In this document: piece by piece, positions 26,114 through 35,322 of the stretch | Numbering within the stretch: the first letter of the stretch is position 1 | Layout: each line of letters starts with the position of its first letter | Assembly (NCBI RefSeq): GCF_017873565.1 | Contig: NZ_JAGGKH010000001.1 | Span: forward strand, 1 to 64,000 | From: Lederbergia galactosidilytica | Lineage (GTDB): Bacteria > Bacillota > Bacilli > Bacillales > Bacillaceae_C | Direction of reading: 5' to 3' | Length of the DNA: 64,000 bases | Position numbers and translations under genes: made by a program | The notes under the pieces: generated by a model | Databases searched by the model: none | Told to the model about the DNA's origin: nothing | What the model saw: only the letters and a program-made list of their open reading frames with translations

Positions 26114-28024
26114 ATGAAGACAGAAGCAGCACAAGCATTGAAGAGTCATAAACCACTCTTAAGGGCAAAACTTTGGGATAGGATGAAAGTGAATGCAGAA
26201 CTAATTGCAGCGATTGTATGTGGAGTATTCATTTTTCTCGGATGGTTACTTCAACGTGACGGTTTTGAAGTGTCGTCTATCCTATTATTTCTACTCGCTT
26301 TTATCATCGGTGGCTTCGCAAAAGCGAAGGAAGGTATTGAAGCAACGATTGCCAATAAAGAGCTTAATGTTGAGATGCTGATGATTCTAGCGGCCATTGG
26401 ATCCTCTATTATTGGTTATTGGACTGAAGGGGCCATCTTAATCTTTATCTTTGCTTTAAGTGGAGCACTAGAGACGTATACAATGAACAAAAGTCATAAG
26501 GAAATTTCCTCATTAATGGAGCTTCAACCTGAAGAGGCATTACGCGTTACGAATGGAATAGAGGAACATGTGAATACCTCAGAATTAATGATTGGTGACT
26601 TGATTTTGGTCAAACCAGGAGAACGAGTGCCTTCCGATGGAAAAATTATCAAGGGAATGACGACCATTGATGAAGCGGCCATTACAGGGGAGTCCATTCC
26701 TGTTTCAAAAGGTAAGCAGGATGAGGTGTTTGCTGGAACAGTCAATTTAAACGGCTCGATCACCGTTCAAATTACAAAACCAGCGAATGAAACTTTATTC
26801 CAAAAGATTATTGAGTTAGTTCAATCTGCCCAGAGCGAAAAAGCTCCATCTCAGCTATTTATCGAAAGATTTGAAGGGACTTATGTAAAGGTTGTCCTAG
26901 TTGTAGTAGCCATGATGATGTTCCTTCCCCATTATCTATTGAATTGGAGCTGGGTGGAAACCTTTTACCGTGCGATGGTTTTACTAGTAGTGGCATCTCC
27001 TTGTGCCCTTGTCGCCTCCATTATGCCCGCAACCTTATCGGCGATTTCCAATGGTGCTCGGCACGGAATTCTTTTTAAAGGTGGCGTTCATTTAGAAAAT
27101 TTAAGCCATTTACAAGCCATTGCCTTTGACAAAACAGGCACGCTGACAAATGGAAAGCCAGAGGTGACAGATTTTATCGTCCAAAAAGGGTTTTTAAACG
27201 AAGATGTCCTACGAATCGTTGCATCGATTGAAAGCCATTCCAATCACCCACTTGCCAAAGCTATAGTCGTATATGCACAGGAAAAATTGGAGAATAATCT
27301 TATTCATCCAGAAAGTATTGAGGATTTACCTGGCTGGGGGGTTAAAGCAATCATTGATCAAGTAGAGTGGAAAATTGGCAAAGCCGGGTTTGTGAAAGAA
27401 GAAGATGCTAAACAATCTGCTGAGAAGCTAGCTGGTGAGGGGAAAACCGTTGTCTTCGTACAAAAAGCTGAAAAGTTAGTGGCATGTATTGGCCTGATGG
27501 ATCAGGTTAGGAAGGACACCCCGCTGGCTGTTGATCGTTTAAAAACGCAAGGGATTTATACGATCATGTTGACTGGTGATAGCACCAAAACAGCCAAAGT
27601 TATTTCCGATGCTAGTCATGTAAATGAATACATCGCCGAATGTTTACCAGAAAACAAGGTAGAACATGTAAAGCAACTGAAAGCAAAGCATGGAAATGTT
27701 GCGATGGTTGGCGATGGGATCAATGATGCCCCTGCACTTGCAACCGCAAATTTAGGCATCGCTATGGGAGGCGGAACCGATGTAGCACTTGAGACAGCAG
27801 ATATTGTCCTAATGACAAATGATTTACCGAAAATTTCTGGAGCCATTCACCTATCCAAAAGGATGAATAGAATTATCAAACAGAACATCATTTTTTCAAT
27901 CAGTATCATTATCCTTCTTATTACCTCGAATTTCTTACAAGTAGTGGATTTACCGTTAGGTGTCATCGGTCATGAAGGTAGTACCATTTTAGTCATTTTA
28001 AATAGTCTAAGGCTACTAAAATAA
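26114..28024 (+). CDS. pfeT: P1B-4 metal-exporting ATPase (PfeT/ZosA type)
   Basis: A 636-residue P-type ATPase. It has the actuator TGES loop, the SPC membrane motif (VASPCALVAS, about residue 295), the phosphorylation site DKTGT (about 339), the HP motif SNHPLAKAI, the hinge GDGINDAP (about 534) and the HEGST motif in the last membrane helix (about 619). SPC plus HEG(G/S)T marks subgroup P1B-4, as in B. subtilis ZosA, later shown to export Fe(II) and renamed PfeT. There is no N-terminal metal-binding domain. I chose ATG at 26114, with GGAGG 11 bases upstream; ATG at 26096 adds six residues and has only AAAGAG. Fur-like and PerR-like boxes upstream agree with an iron and peroxide role. Confidence 0.85.
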   Translation: MKTEAAQALKSHKPLLRAKLWDRMKVNAELIAAIVCGVFIFLGWLLQRDGFEVSSILLFLLAFIIGGFAKAKEGIEATIANKELNVEMLMILAAIGSSIIGYWTEGAILIFIFALSGALETYTMNKSHKEISSLMELQPEEALRVTNGIEEHVNTSELMIGDLILVKPGERVPSDGKIIKGMTTIDEAAITGESIPVSKGKQDEVFAGTVNLNGSITVQITKPANETLFQKIIELVQSAQSEKAPSQLFIERFEGTYVKVVLVVVAMMMFLPHYLLNWSWVETFYRAMVLLVVASPCALVASIMPATLSAISNGARHGILFKGGVHLENLSHLQAIAFDKTGTLTNGKPEVTDFIVQKGFLNEDVLRIVASIESHSNHPLAKAIVVYAQEKLENNLIHPESIEDLPGWGVKAIIDQVEWKIGKAGFVKEEDAKQSAEKLAGEGKTVVFVQKAEKLVACIGLMDQVRKDTPLAVDRLKTQGIYTIMLTGDSTKTAKVISDASHVNEYIAECLPENKVEHVKQLKAKHGNVAMVGDGINDAPALATANLGIAMGGGTDVALETADIVLMTNDLPKISGAIHLSKRMNRIIKQNIIFSISIIILLITSNFLQVVDLPLGVIGHEGSTILVILNSLRLLK

Positions 28025-28030
28025 GCAATA

Positions 28031-28068
28031 CAAAACTGATTGGGGAGTACTCCTTAATCAGTTTTTGT
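28031..28068 (+). terminator. Terminator after pfeT
   Basis: AAAACTGATT (28032-28041) pairs with AATCAGTTTT (28056-28065), followed by T and GTGT. Confidence 0.75.
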
Positions 28069-28394
28069 GTTAATACAAGTCCCTTTTTACTTCTTAGTGA
28101 CCACAAACTTAGCAGCCTCGGATTCTACTATTATCCTTACGGCCTATTATTTTTTAACAGTTTTTGAACATTACCATGCGTAGCCTATACAACCTATGTG
28201 ATAACTCCTGTTTTCCGATTACAATTAATTTTTGGTCTATCACTGAATCATCCTCCCTTTCACAGCCCTTATATTACAGAAAGGAAAGATTGGCCATACA
28301 GGTTTTAAATTTAATCTTGCCCGAAACTAAAAGCATTTGAAAGCCAATAATAACTAAATTTTTGGACATGATAATTTTTTGAGGAGGTTATAGA
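28069..28394. other. Intergenic, 325 bases
   Basis: Upstream region of the DUF3231 gene. No clear promoter or coding frame was identified. Confidence 0.3.
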
Positions 28395-29411
28395 ATGAAT
28401 AAAAAGATTCATCTTACTTCGGGTGAAATTGCTTCTTTATGGACAGGCTATATGAATGATAGTATGTCCAAATGTATTTTAAGTTTTATGCTAAAGTACA
28501 TTGAAGATCCTGATATAAAACCTGTCGTGCAATATGCTTATGATATTTCAAGCAATCATCTAGAGCAATTGGTCACTATTTTTGAAAACGAGCAATACGC
28601 CATTCCCAATGGTTTTACCGAACAAGACGTTAAGATAAGCGCCCCTTGGCTATTTACGGACTTGTTTTGTTTAACCTATGTGAATCATATGGCTAAAGTA
28701 GGAATGCTAGCATATAGTGGTTTTGTTTCTATGAGTTATCGGGAAGATATCTGTCATTATTTTTCACAGGGCTTAAGCGAAATCAATCATCTTTATACTG
28801 AATCATTAAAAATTGCTCTTTCCAAAGGGGTTAGCGCCAGACATCCATATATTGAAGTTCCAAAGGAAACGGATTATGTTGACAGTAAGCGGTATTTGAG
28901 TGGTTTAAATCCCTTTAGTGGAAAACGATCCTTAAACTCCGTTGAAATTAGCCATTTGTATATGAATATCCTTACCAATTCAATGGGAATTAAATTATGC
29001 CTTGCCTTTGCCCAAACCTCCCCATCTAAGGATGTACAGGATTTTATGCTTCGTGGGAAAGAAATTTCACAAAAACATATTAAAATTTTTGTGGACACCC
29101 TTTTGAAAGATAATATCGAAGCTCCACAGGTACCTGATGTCAGTGTAAGTGATTCAACAGCACAAACATTTTCGGACAAATTGATGATGTTTCATATGTC
29201 TCTAATAAGTGCGTCAGGAATAGGAAACTATGCAACGGCCGCGGCTGCAAGTCAGAGAACCGATTTAATCTTAAATTACGAACGTTTGTCATTAGAAATT
29301 GCCAAACTAGCTAAAAACGGGGCAGATATTATGATTCAACATAATTGGCTGGAACAGCCTCCCGGGACTACAGATCGGGAAAAATTGGCGAGGAGTAAGG
29401 AAAAAAGCTGA
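28395..29411 (+). CDS. DUF3231 family protein, intact
   Basis: A 338-residue soluble helical protein starting MNKKIHLTSGEIASLWTGYM, with GAGGAGG 9 bases upstream. It consists of two similar halves (about 5-165 and 170-330), each a four-helix unit; corresponding phrases are SGEIASLWTGY and SVEISHLYMNI. This is the layout of DUF3231 proteins, often described as ferritin-like, common in Bacillaceae and of unknown function. It is the only intact one of three copies here (fragment at 2.4 kb, frameshifted gene at 24 kb). It stands alone with its own terminator. Confidence 0.85.
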   Translation: MNKKIHLTSGEIASLWTGYMNDSMSKCILSFMLKYIEDPDIKPVVQYAYDISSNHLEQLVTIFENEQYAIPNGFTEQDVKISAPWLFTDLFCLTYVNHMAKVGMLAYSGFVSMSYREDICHYFSQGLSEINHLYTESLKIALSKGVSARHPYIEVPKETDYVDSKRYLSGLNPFSGKRSLNSVEISHLYMNILTNSMGIKLCLAFAQTSPSKDVQDFMLRGKEISQKHIKIFVDTLLKDNIEAPQVPDVSVSDSTAQTFSDKLMMFHMSLISASGIGNYATAAAASQRTDLILNYERLSLEIAKLAKNGADIMIQHNWLEQPPGTTDREKLARSKEKS

Positions 29412-29431
29412 TCCTATTGGTCAGCTTTTTG
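29401..29431 (+). terminator. Terminator after the DUF3231 gene
   Basis: AAAAGCTGA (29403-29411) pairs with TCAGCTTTTT (29421-29430), overlapping the stop codon. Confidence 0.75.
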
Positions 29432-29761
29432 TTAGTATTCCCACCAATAAACCTAAAGAGGTCTTAATATCGGAAGACTATTACGTTCAGAAAGCGTGCA
29501 AATCATTGTTAATTTTGATGATAAGTGTTCCGCGGTTAGCCAGTCTTCCCAAGTACCTATAAGCTTGAGACAATGTCTGGATGGCCGATATTTAATGAAT
29601 ACGCAAGTGGATAAAATTCCTAACTTCCCATTCCCCCATATCCTAATATACGAATCAAGGTTATATACAGGCCAACTATTTAACCATGACTGAGTTTCTT
29701 TCCGAATTATGGTTCTCCGAATTAAGCAATGCAGAATATAGAAGCCCTCTCATACACCTTC

Positions 29762-29994
29762 CTATCGCATAAACTGCCAGTAAAAACCCTCATTCCCATG
29801 CATCATCATAAATTGTAGGTTATATTGTCCCTCCATTTTATTTTCACTACTCACATGCGTATCCCAGATTTCCAATTCGCACTCTAACATGGCGTCATTT
29901 CCCTTATATGTTCTAATTCACGTAAAGTTACGTCTAATATTTATATACCATGAAAAAATTCTTTTGTAACCCGCGTGTCTATGTAGTATTTCAT
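29762..29994 (-). pseudogene. Decayed small gene of unknown family
   Basis: The minus frame starts MKYYIDTRVTKEFFHGI-stop-ILDVTLRELEHIREM, then a shift leads to LECELEIWDTHVSSENKMEG and QYNLQFMMMHGNEGFYWQFM-stop. The pieces look coding (biased codons, plausible protein), but a stop and a frameshift separate them and no ribosome site precedes the ATG. I do not recognise the family. Confidence 0.4.
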
Positions 29995-30100
29995 TAATTT
30001 TATTAATGTTTTTAACAGAAGAGTGATATCTTAAATGTATGCTCCGGGAAACATCAAATAATAAATAGACAATAGGCTAATTGTAGTCTTTCCGATTCTT

Positions 30101-30564
30101 TTGTATGACGAAGAAGAGGATTTTGGCAGAAGACGTAGACCGAATAGAAATGTCGCCTTAGAGTGTAGTTGCTATGTTTTAGGTGATACTATGCGTAATC
30201 CAGAATGTGGTTGCGGACGTGAGGATCCCGACAGAATTGAAAAGCATATTTATCATCACATTGTAGGGGATAACCAACAACACCATAAACAAGTCCCAGA
30301 TAAAAAGGGGGCGGTAAAGGCTGTGCATGTCACCAATTGAAAAATACTGCTCTTAATACTGAAGTGGTTATTTTTCTAGAAGGTACCACTGGTCCTATTA
30401 CGGGTGTGTTATTTATTAGTTATGATCCAACAACTGACTGCGCTACCTTTAGTCTACCTGGTGGACCGGGAATACCGGGACCGGGACCGGGACTGGGACC
30501 AACACCAACAGCAAACACTTTAGTAGTTGATTGCAAGAAGATCGCAGCTCTTCTTTACCACTAG
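30101..30564 (+). pseudogene. Coat-like gene with EDE leader, split by one frameshift
   Basis: The first part (30101-30340) reads LYDEEEDFGRRRRPNRN, ALECSCYVLGDTM and PECGCGRED, the same leader and CxC..CGC pattern as the 12.5 and 18.3 kb genes. It stops at TGA 30338-30340. The second part, in another frame, reads NTEVVIFLEGTTGPITGVLF, SYDPTTDCATF, a GPGIPGPGPGLGP insert, and LVVDCKKIAALLY, the Cys-containing domain of the family. One extra T near 30336 would join VHVTN to LKNTALN. No upstream cassette and no clear ribosome site precede the TTG at 30101. It is a pseudogene or a sequencing artefact; recoding is less likely. Confidence 0.6.
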
Positions 30565-30610
30565 CGTTACTTCTGCTTTATTTGGGTATTAAAATAAATC
30601 CTTCGCCAGC

Positions 30611-30647
30611 TAAAAGGCTTCTTCCTTAGGAGAAGCCTTCTTTTTGT
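30611..30647 (+). terminator. Terminator after the 30.1 kb coat-like gene
   Basis: AAGGCTTCT and AGAAGCCTT arms are followed by CTTTTTG. Confidence 0.7.
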
Positions 30648-30740
30648 ATAAAAGACTTTGCCAAGCCTTTCATGATATGTTACACTAAATCCCAATAGGC
30701 CTATTATTAAATTTAAATACTATGTAAGTTTTTTTAGAAG

Positions 30741-30792
30741 GAGTCTGTCACCAAGGGGAAATTATGTTCTTTGGTAGATAGACTCTTTTTGT
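30741..30792 (+). terminator. Second hairpin terminator
   Basis: GAGTCTGTCACCAA and TTGGTAGATAGACTC arms are followed by TTTTTG. It stands alone, about 95 bases after the preceding terminator, and may belong to a lost gene. Confidence 0.55.
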
Positions 30793-30926
30793 GTTTTTTC
30801 ATTTTTATTGAGAGGGAGGCCTGGTATCCAACGAAAAAGCTACTTTTTAATGTATATGTAGAACAAATAAAATGATCCTAATTAGATCAATTCGTCACCA
30901 TTTTTGAAAAGAAGGGGGAAATCTTT

Positions 30927-31977
30927 GTGATCATTGGGTTTTAACGATCATCTTGTTATTAGTTCTCTTGCTTCCTTTTACGAAGTTCGTAGAACGCAAT
31001 CTCGAAGTATTCTTGTTTATTATGGGAGTCCTATCTGTCTTAGTCAGCCAAGTAATGGATTGGCCGCTCATTAAGGAAGCATTACTCCATCCAATCAACA
31101 TTACAATCGCCGTATTAGTTGCAGGACTTCTGTTCCACTGGTTTAAAGCCCCGCTTGAAAAAGGAATCCTTGGGATGAGCAATGCGAAGCCATATCGTTT
31201 GTTTATTGCCTTACTTGTCATTATCCTCGGACTGCTTTCAAGCCTAATTACAGCGATTGTTGCTGCTGTAATTCTTGTATCAGTCATTAGCGTACTCAAG
31301 CTGGATCGAAAATCGGAAATTAGACTTGTCATCCTCGCCTGCTATGCAATAGGAATGGGGGCTGTATTAACACCCATTGGTGAACCATTATCAACCATTG
31401 TTGTAGGGAGTTTATATGAAAGCTTTCTTTATTTGTTTAAATTAGTTGGGGTCTATGTGATCCCAGGTGTTATTGTTTTCGGGATCTTAGCCGCGTTTAT
31501 GATCAAGCCCAAAGGGAAATCAACCAAAAATAAGAACCAGGCTCATGGTGAAACAGAAACGAATGATGAGTCTGTATCTGAACAAGAGTCCTATATGGAA
31601 ATTGTTGTCCGCAGTTTAAAGATTTATATTTTCGTTATGGCCTTGACGTTTTTGGGGGCAGTTTCCAGCCTTTTATCGAGAAATTCCTGCTTGATTTAAG
31701 TCCACTTGCCCTATACTGGATTAATATGATTTCTGCTGTCCTAGACAATGCTACCTTAGCTGCAGCTGAAATAAGTCCAGCCATGAGTGAACCAACCATT
31801 AAGGCCATATTGCTCGGGCTTCTTGTTAGCGGAGGAATGCTTATTCCAGGAAATATTCCGAATATCATCGCCGCCGGAAAGCTGAAAATTACAAGTTTGC
31901 AATATGCAAAATTTGCTTTCCCTGTTCGTTTGATTGCCATGGCAGCTTACTTCATTGTAATCCTGATAACCGGTTAA
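30927..31977 (+). pseudogene. DUF1646 family transporter with two frameshifts
   Basis: A membrane protein of about 345 residues when assembled. AAGGGGG and GTG at 30927 open MIIG, then a one-base loss in GGG shifts to VLTIILLLVLLLPF, HPINITIAVLVAGLLFHWFK and GMGAVLTPIGEPLSTIVVGS. Near 31665 a missing T in GTTTCC shifts the frame again; the rest is EKFLLDLSPLALYWINMISA, VLDNATLAAAEISP and SGGMLIPGNIPNIIAAGKLK. The family is a predicted cation or anion transporter with Asn/Asp-rich motifs in reentrant segments. Without the two indels the gene would be complete, so sequencing error should be excluded. Confidence 0.7.
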
Positions 31978-31994
31978 TTAATTCTTGGATCTGT

Positions 31995-32041
31995 AGATGC
32001 CTAGGAGTTGCTGTTTTAGCAGAGGCTCCTAGGCATCTTTG
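31995..32041 (+). terminator. Terminator after the DUF1646 gene
   Basis: AGATGCCTAGGAG (31995-32007) pairs perfectly with CTCCTAGGCATCT (32026-32038). Confidence 0.7.
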
Positions 32042-32155
32042 TTCATTTTATAGATAAGATTAAAGGATTGAATATAGCTTGCCAGTTATTAGTTTAGTTT
32101 TATAAAGAGATTGGCTTGGAAAAACTTCTATCAGCCTGGATAAGCTATTAGCTCA

Positions 32156-32187
32156 AATAAAAAAACAGCCCCCAAAGGAGACTGTTC
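32156..32187 (-). terminator. Terminator of pgi
   Basis: On the minus strand AACAGTCTCC and GGGGGCTGTT pair around TTTG and run into TTTTTTT, 10 bases after the pgi stop. Confidence 0.75.
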
Positions 32188-32195
32188 ATAAATTC

Positions 32196-33542
32196 TTATA
32201 ATCTCTTTTCAAGTTCAGCCTTTTTATCTTCAAAACCTGGCTTTCCAAGCAAAGCAAACATATTCACTTTGTAGGCTTCAACTCCTGGTTGGTCAAAAGG
32301 ATTAACACCAAGCAGGTAGCCACTAATCGCACAAGCTTTTTCAAAGAAGTAAGCAAGATAACCGAAAGTATAGGCATCCATTTCCGGAATTTCAACAACT
32401 AGATTCGGCACTCCACCATCTGTATGAGCAAGCAAAGTTCCTTCGAATGCTTTATCATTCACAAAATCAATTGTTTTGCCTTCTAGATAATTCAAACCAT
32501 CTAGATCAATTTCTTCGCCTTCAATTATAAGTTCGTGGCGAGCATTTTTTACTTTAATGACGGTCTCAAATATGTCACGACGCCCTTCTTGTACATATTG
32601 ACCAAGAGAGTGAAGATCTGTTGAGAAATTAGCAGAAGAAGGATAAATACCTTTTTGATCTTTCCCTTCACTTTCGCCGAATAATTGTTTCCACCATTCT
32701 GCGAAATATTGCAGACCAGGCTCATAATTGATTAACATCTCAATTGTTTTCCCTTTATTGTATAAAACATTGCGGATTGCAGCATATTGGTAAGCTGCGT
32801 TTTCTTTTAGATTAGGCGAGCTAAATGCCTCACGAGCGTCTGCTGCCCCTTTCATCATCGCTTCAATATCCGCTCCACTTACAGCAATCGGCAATAAACC
32901 AACAGCCGTTAGAACAGAATAACGTCCACCTACATCATCAGGAATCACGAAAGTTTCATAACCTTCTTCATTCGCTAATGTTTTCAGTGCTCCTTTTTCA
33001 CGATCAGTTGTAGCGAAGATACGAGTTTTCGCTTCTTCCGCTCCATATTTTGCTTCTAATAATTTCCGGAAAACCCGAAAAGCGATTGCTGGTTCTGTAG
33101 TTGTTCCAGATTTTGAAATGACATTAATGGAAAAATCTTTCCCATCCAATAAATCCATTACATCACGCATATATGTAGAGCTAATGCTATTTCCTACAAA
33201 TAATACTTGCGGTGTTTCTCTTTTTTCTTTAGGCAGTTCATTGTAAAAACTATGGTTGAGCATTTCAATCGCAGCACGTGCCCCAAGATAGGATCCACCA
33301 ATTCCAATGACTAGCAGAACATCACTATCTTCTTTTATTTTTGCGGCTGCTTTTTGAATCCGGGCGAATTCTTCACGATCATAATCAACAGGCAAATCAA
33401 TCCATCCTAGAAAATCAGAGCCTGCACCTGTTTTATCCTGTAGCTGTGTATGGGCTGTTTCCACCGCCGCTTGCAAATAATCGACCTCATGTTGTCCAAA
33501 AAATGCAAGGGCCTTGGAATAATCAAAATGAATATGTCCCAT
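32196..33542 (-). CDS. pgi: Glucose-6-phosphate isomerase
   Basis: A 448-residue cytoplasmic enzyme interconverting glucose 6-phosphate and fructose 6-phosphate in glycolysis and gluconeogenesis. Conserved sites visible are [13 protein letters not shown] (about 77-89), the sugar-phosphate loop [12 protein letters not shown] (about 142-153), the [14 protein letters not shown] signature (about 207-220) and the C-terminal [12 protein letters not shown] motif. Length equals that of B. subtilis Pgi. AGGGAGGGG lies 7 bases before the ATG. It is monocistronic with its own terminator and heads the block of genes conserved with the B. subtilis yug region. Confidence 0.97.
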   Translation of the reverse strand: MGHIHFDYSKALAFFGQHEVDYLQAAVETAHTQLQDKTGAGSDFLGWIDLPVDYDREEFARIQKAAAKIKEDSDVLLVIGIGGSYLGARAAIEMLNHSFYNELPKEKRETPQVLFVGNSISSTYMRDVMDLLDGKDFSINVISKSGTTTEPAIAFRVFRKLLEAKYGAEEAKTRIFATTDREKGALKTLANEEGYETFVIPDDVGGRYSVLTAVGLLPIAVSGADIEAMMKGAADAREAFSSPNLKENAAYQYAAIRNVLYNKGKTIEMLINYEPGLQYFAEWWKQLFGESEGKDQKGIYPSSANFSTDLHSLGQYVQEGRRDIFETVIKVKNARHELIIEGEEIDLDGLNYLEGKTIDFVNDKAFEGTLLAHTDGGVPNLVVEIPEMDAYTFGYLAYFFEKACAISGYLLGVNPFDQPGVEAYKVNMFALLGKPGFEDKKAELEKRL

Positions 33543-33875
33543 GCTAAAACCCCTCCCTATAGATACATTATTCCTTAACTTTAGCCGAATAAAGAGTAAT
33601 TTTCAAGTATCTTGACGAAAAACAGCAACTTGATCATTAAAAAAGCTATTTTATCAAATTAATGCCCCTATCCGGGAAAATTCAATCTATAGAGGAATTG
33701 GAGCCTCATGATTTTCTTCTTAACGGGCTAGGAGCGTTAAGGGCTGGAACTTTCCCCCTGCAATTTTTAGATGGCGGACGTTAGAGTCGAAAGCCGTTCC
33801 CTTGCGAATTTCTTCTTAACCAACTAGTAACGTTTGGCTCAAAGCTTGCGTTCTCCTCATTTTCTATCAAGATTA
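33543..33875. other. Intergenic, repeat-like
   Basis: Upstream region of pgi. 33713-33745 and 33805-33835 share CTTCTTAAC..CTAG.AACG/AGCGTT-like wording, which suggests eroded repeats. No gene. Confidence 0.3.
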
Positions 33876-33932
33876 AAAAGTAAAACCCCAAACTCAGTAA
33901 ATGAATGTTCATGCTCACTGGGTTTGAGGTTT
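33876..33932 (-). terminator. Strong terminator facing the glutamate dehydrogenase gene
   Basis: AAACCTCAAACCCAGTG (minus strand, from 33932) pairs with CTGAGTTTGGGGTTT and runs into TACTTTTTA. It lies about 145 bases beyond the gene end, with an AGGAC-core repeat between. Confidence 0.65.
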
Positions 33933-34003
33933 CTCCTCTGATTAGAATTTAAATCATACTTCCTTCTTTGGTTCAGGAACATTTAGCCAACAGAATGTAG
34001 CTC

Positions 34004-34034
34004 AGAACGTCGTTGCACAAGGACGGCGTGTTCT
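34004..34034. repeat. AGGAC-core repeat
   Basis: AGAACGTCGTTGCACAAGGA continuing to CGGCGTGTTCT has partly paired arms (AGAAC/GTTCT, CGTTGCAC/GGCGTG) around AGGAC. It is inserted between the glutamate dehydrogenase gene and its terminator. Confidence 0.4.
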
Positions 34035-34077
34035 GTTCTTCCGCTTAATAGCCTAAGCGGCCGTCTTTCGCTTTTCT

Positions 34078-35322
34078 TTAGACCCAGCCTCTGAATCTTG
34101 AGGCTTCGGCGGTGTTACGTAGTCCGACCATATAAGCTGCTAAGCGCATGTTGATTTTCCGGGTTTCTGCTGTGTGGTATACATTTTCGAAGGCTTCAAT
34201 GAGTTTGGAAGTTAGTTTTTCATTGACTTCTTCTTCTGTCCAATAATATCCTTGGTTGTTTTGTACCCATTCAAAGTAAGAAACAGTGACACCACCTGCA
34301 CTCGCCAATACATCTGGCACGAGTAGTACACCTTTTTCAGTCAAAATACGGGTTGCCTCTTCAGTTGTCGGCCCGTTCGCCGCTTCCACAACGATTGATG
34401 CTTTAATATTCGGCGCATTTTCCGCTGTGATTTGATTAGCAACAGCCGCCGGTACAATAATATCGCAATCCAATTCAAATAGTTCTTTATTGGAAATTGT
34501 ATTTTCAAATAAGGTTGTGACTGTCCCGAAACTATCACGACGATCTAGTAAATAATCGATATCTAGTCCATCTGGGTCATGCAAGGCTCCATACGCATCG
34601 GAAATCCCCACAATTTTCGCTCCAGCATCATAAAGGAATTTCGAAAGGAAACTACCTGCATTACCAAATCCTTGAATGACGATACGGGCATCTTGTAATT
34701 TTAAACCTCGTTTTCTTGCTGCCTCTTCAATACAAATTGTTACACCTTGGGCTGTTGCCTTTTCTCTTCCTTGTGAACCCCCGAGTACAATCGGTTTACC
34801 TGTAATAAAGCCAGGAGAGTCATTTTCACGCAAATGACTATATTCATCCATCATCCATGCCATAATTTGTGAGTTTGTAAATACATCTGGCGCTGGAATG
34901 TCTTTTGTTGGACCAACAATTTGACTAATAGCTCGAACATATCCGCGACTTAGGCGCTCAATTTCACTCATCGACATTGTCCGTGGATCACAAACGATTC
35001 CACCTTTTCCTCCACCATATGGAAGATTTACAATCCCGCATTTGATTGTCATCCACATCGACATTGCTTTTACTTCTTCTTCATTTACATCTGGATGAAA
35101 GCGGACGCCCCCTTTAGTGGGACCAACAGAATCATTGTGTTGGGCACGAAACCCTGTAAACACTTTGATAGACCCGTCATCCATACGAACCGGAATTCTC
35201 ACAGTCATCATTCTCATTGGTTCTTTTAACAGTTCATACATTTCTTCGCCAAAGCCAAGTTTGTGGAGACCATCTTTGATAACCTCTTGAGTTGATGTAA
35301 ATAAGTTAAGATTTTCCACCAT
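34078..35322 (-). CDS. NAD-dependent glutamate dehydrogenase
   Basis: A 414-residue enzyme converting glutamate to 2-oxoglutarate and ammonia. The catalytic lysine region LPYGGGKGGIV is near residue 100, the substrate-binding part GPTKGGVRFHPDV near 68, and the dinucleotide fold VIQGFGNAGSFLSKFL near 210. Length and sequence agree with B. subtilis GudB and RocG (about 424); which one it corresponds to cannot be settled by eye. The GudB-type inactivating nine-base duplication was not noted. AAGAGGCG lies 9 bases before the ATG. In B. subtilis these genes lie elsewhere, so this neighbourhood differs. Confidence 0.93.
   Translation of the reverse strand: MVENLNLFTSTQEVIKDGLHKLGFGEEMYELLKEPMRMMTVRIPVRMDDGSIKVFTGFRAQHNDSVGPTKGGVRFHPDVNEEEVKAMSMWMTIKCGIVNLPYGGGKGGIVCDPRTMSMSEIERLSRGYVRAISQIVGPTKDIPAPDVFTNSQIMAWMMDEYSHLRENDSPGFITGKPIVLGGSQGREKATAQGVTICIEEAARKRGLKLQDARIVIQGFGNAGSFLSKFLYDAGAKIVGISDAYGALHDPDGLDIDYLLDRRDSFGTVTTLFENTISNKELFELDCDIIVPAAVANQITAENAPNIKASIVVEAANGPTTEEATRILTEKGVLLVPDVLASAGGVTVSYFEWVQNNQGYYWTEEEVNEKLTSKLIEAFENVYHTAETRKINMRLAAYMVGLRNTAEASRFRGWV

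Noticed and set aside
29496-29693. 65-codon plus frame after the DUF3231 terminator
   Set aside because: No ribosome site; sequence does not resemble a protein family.
34341-34538. Minus frame inside the glutamate dehydrogenase gene
   Set aside because: Shadow in another frame of a clear enzyme gene.
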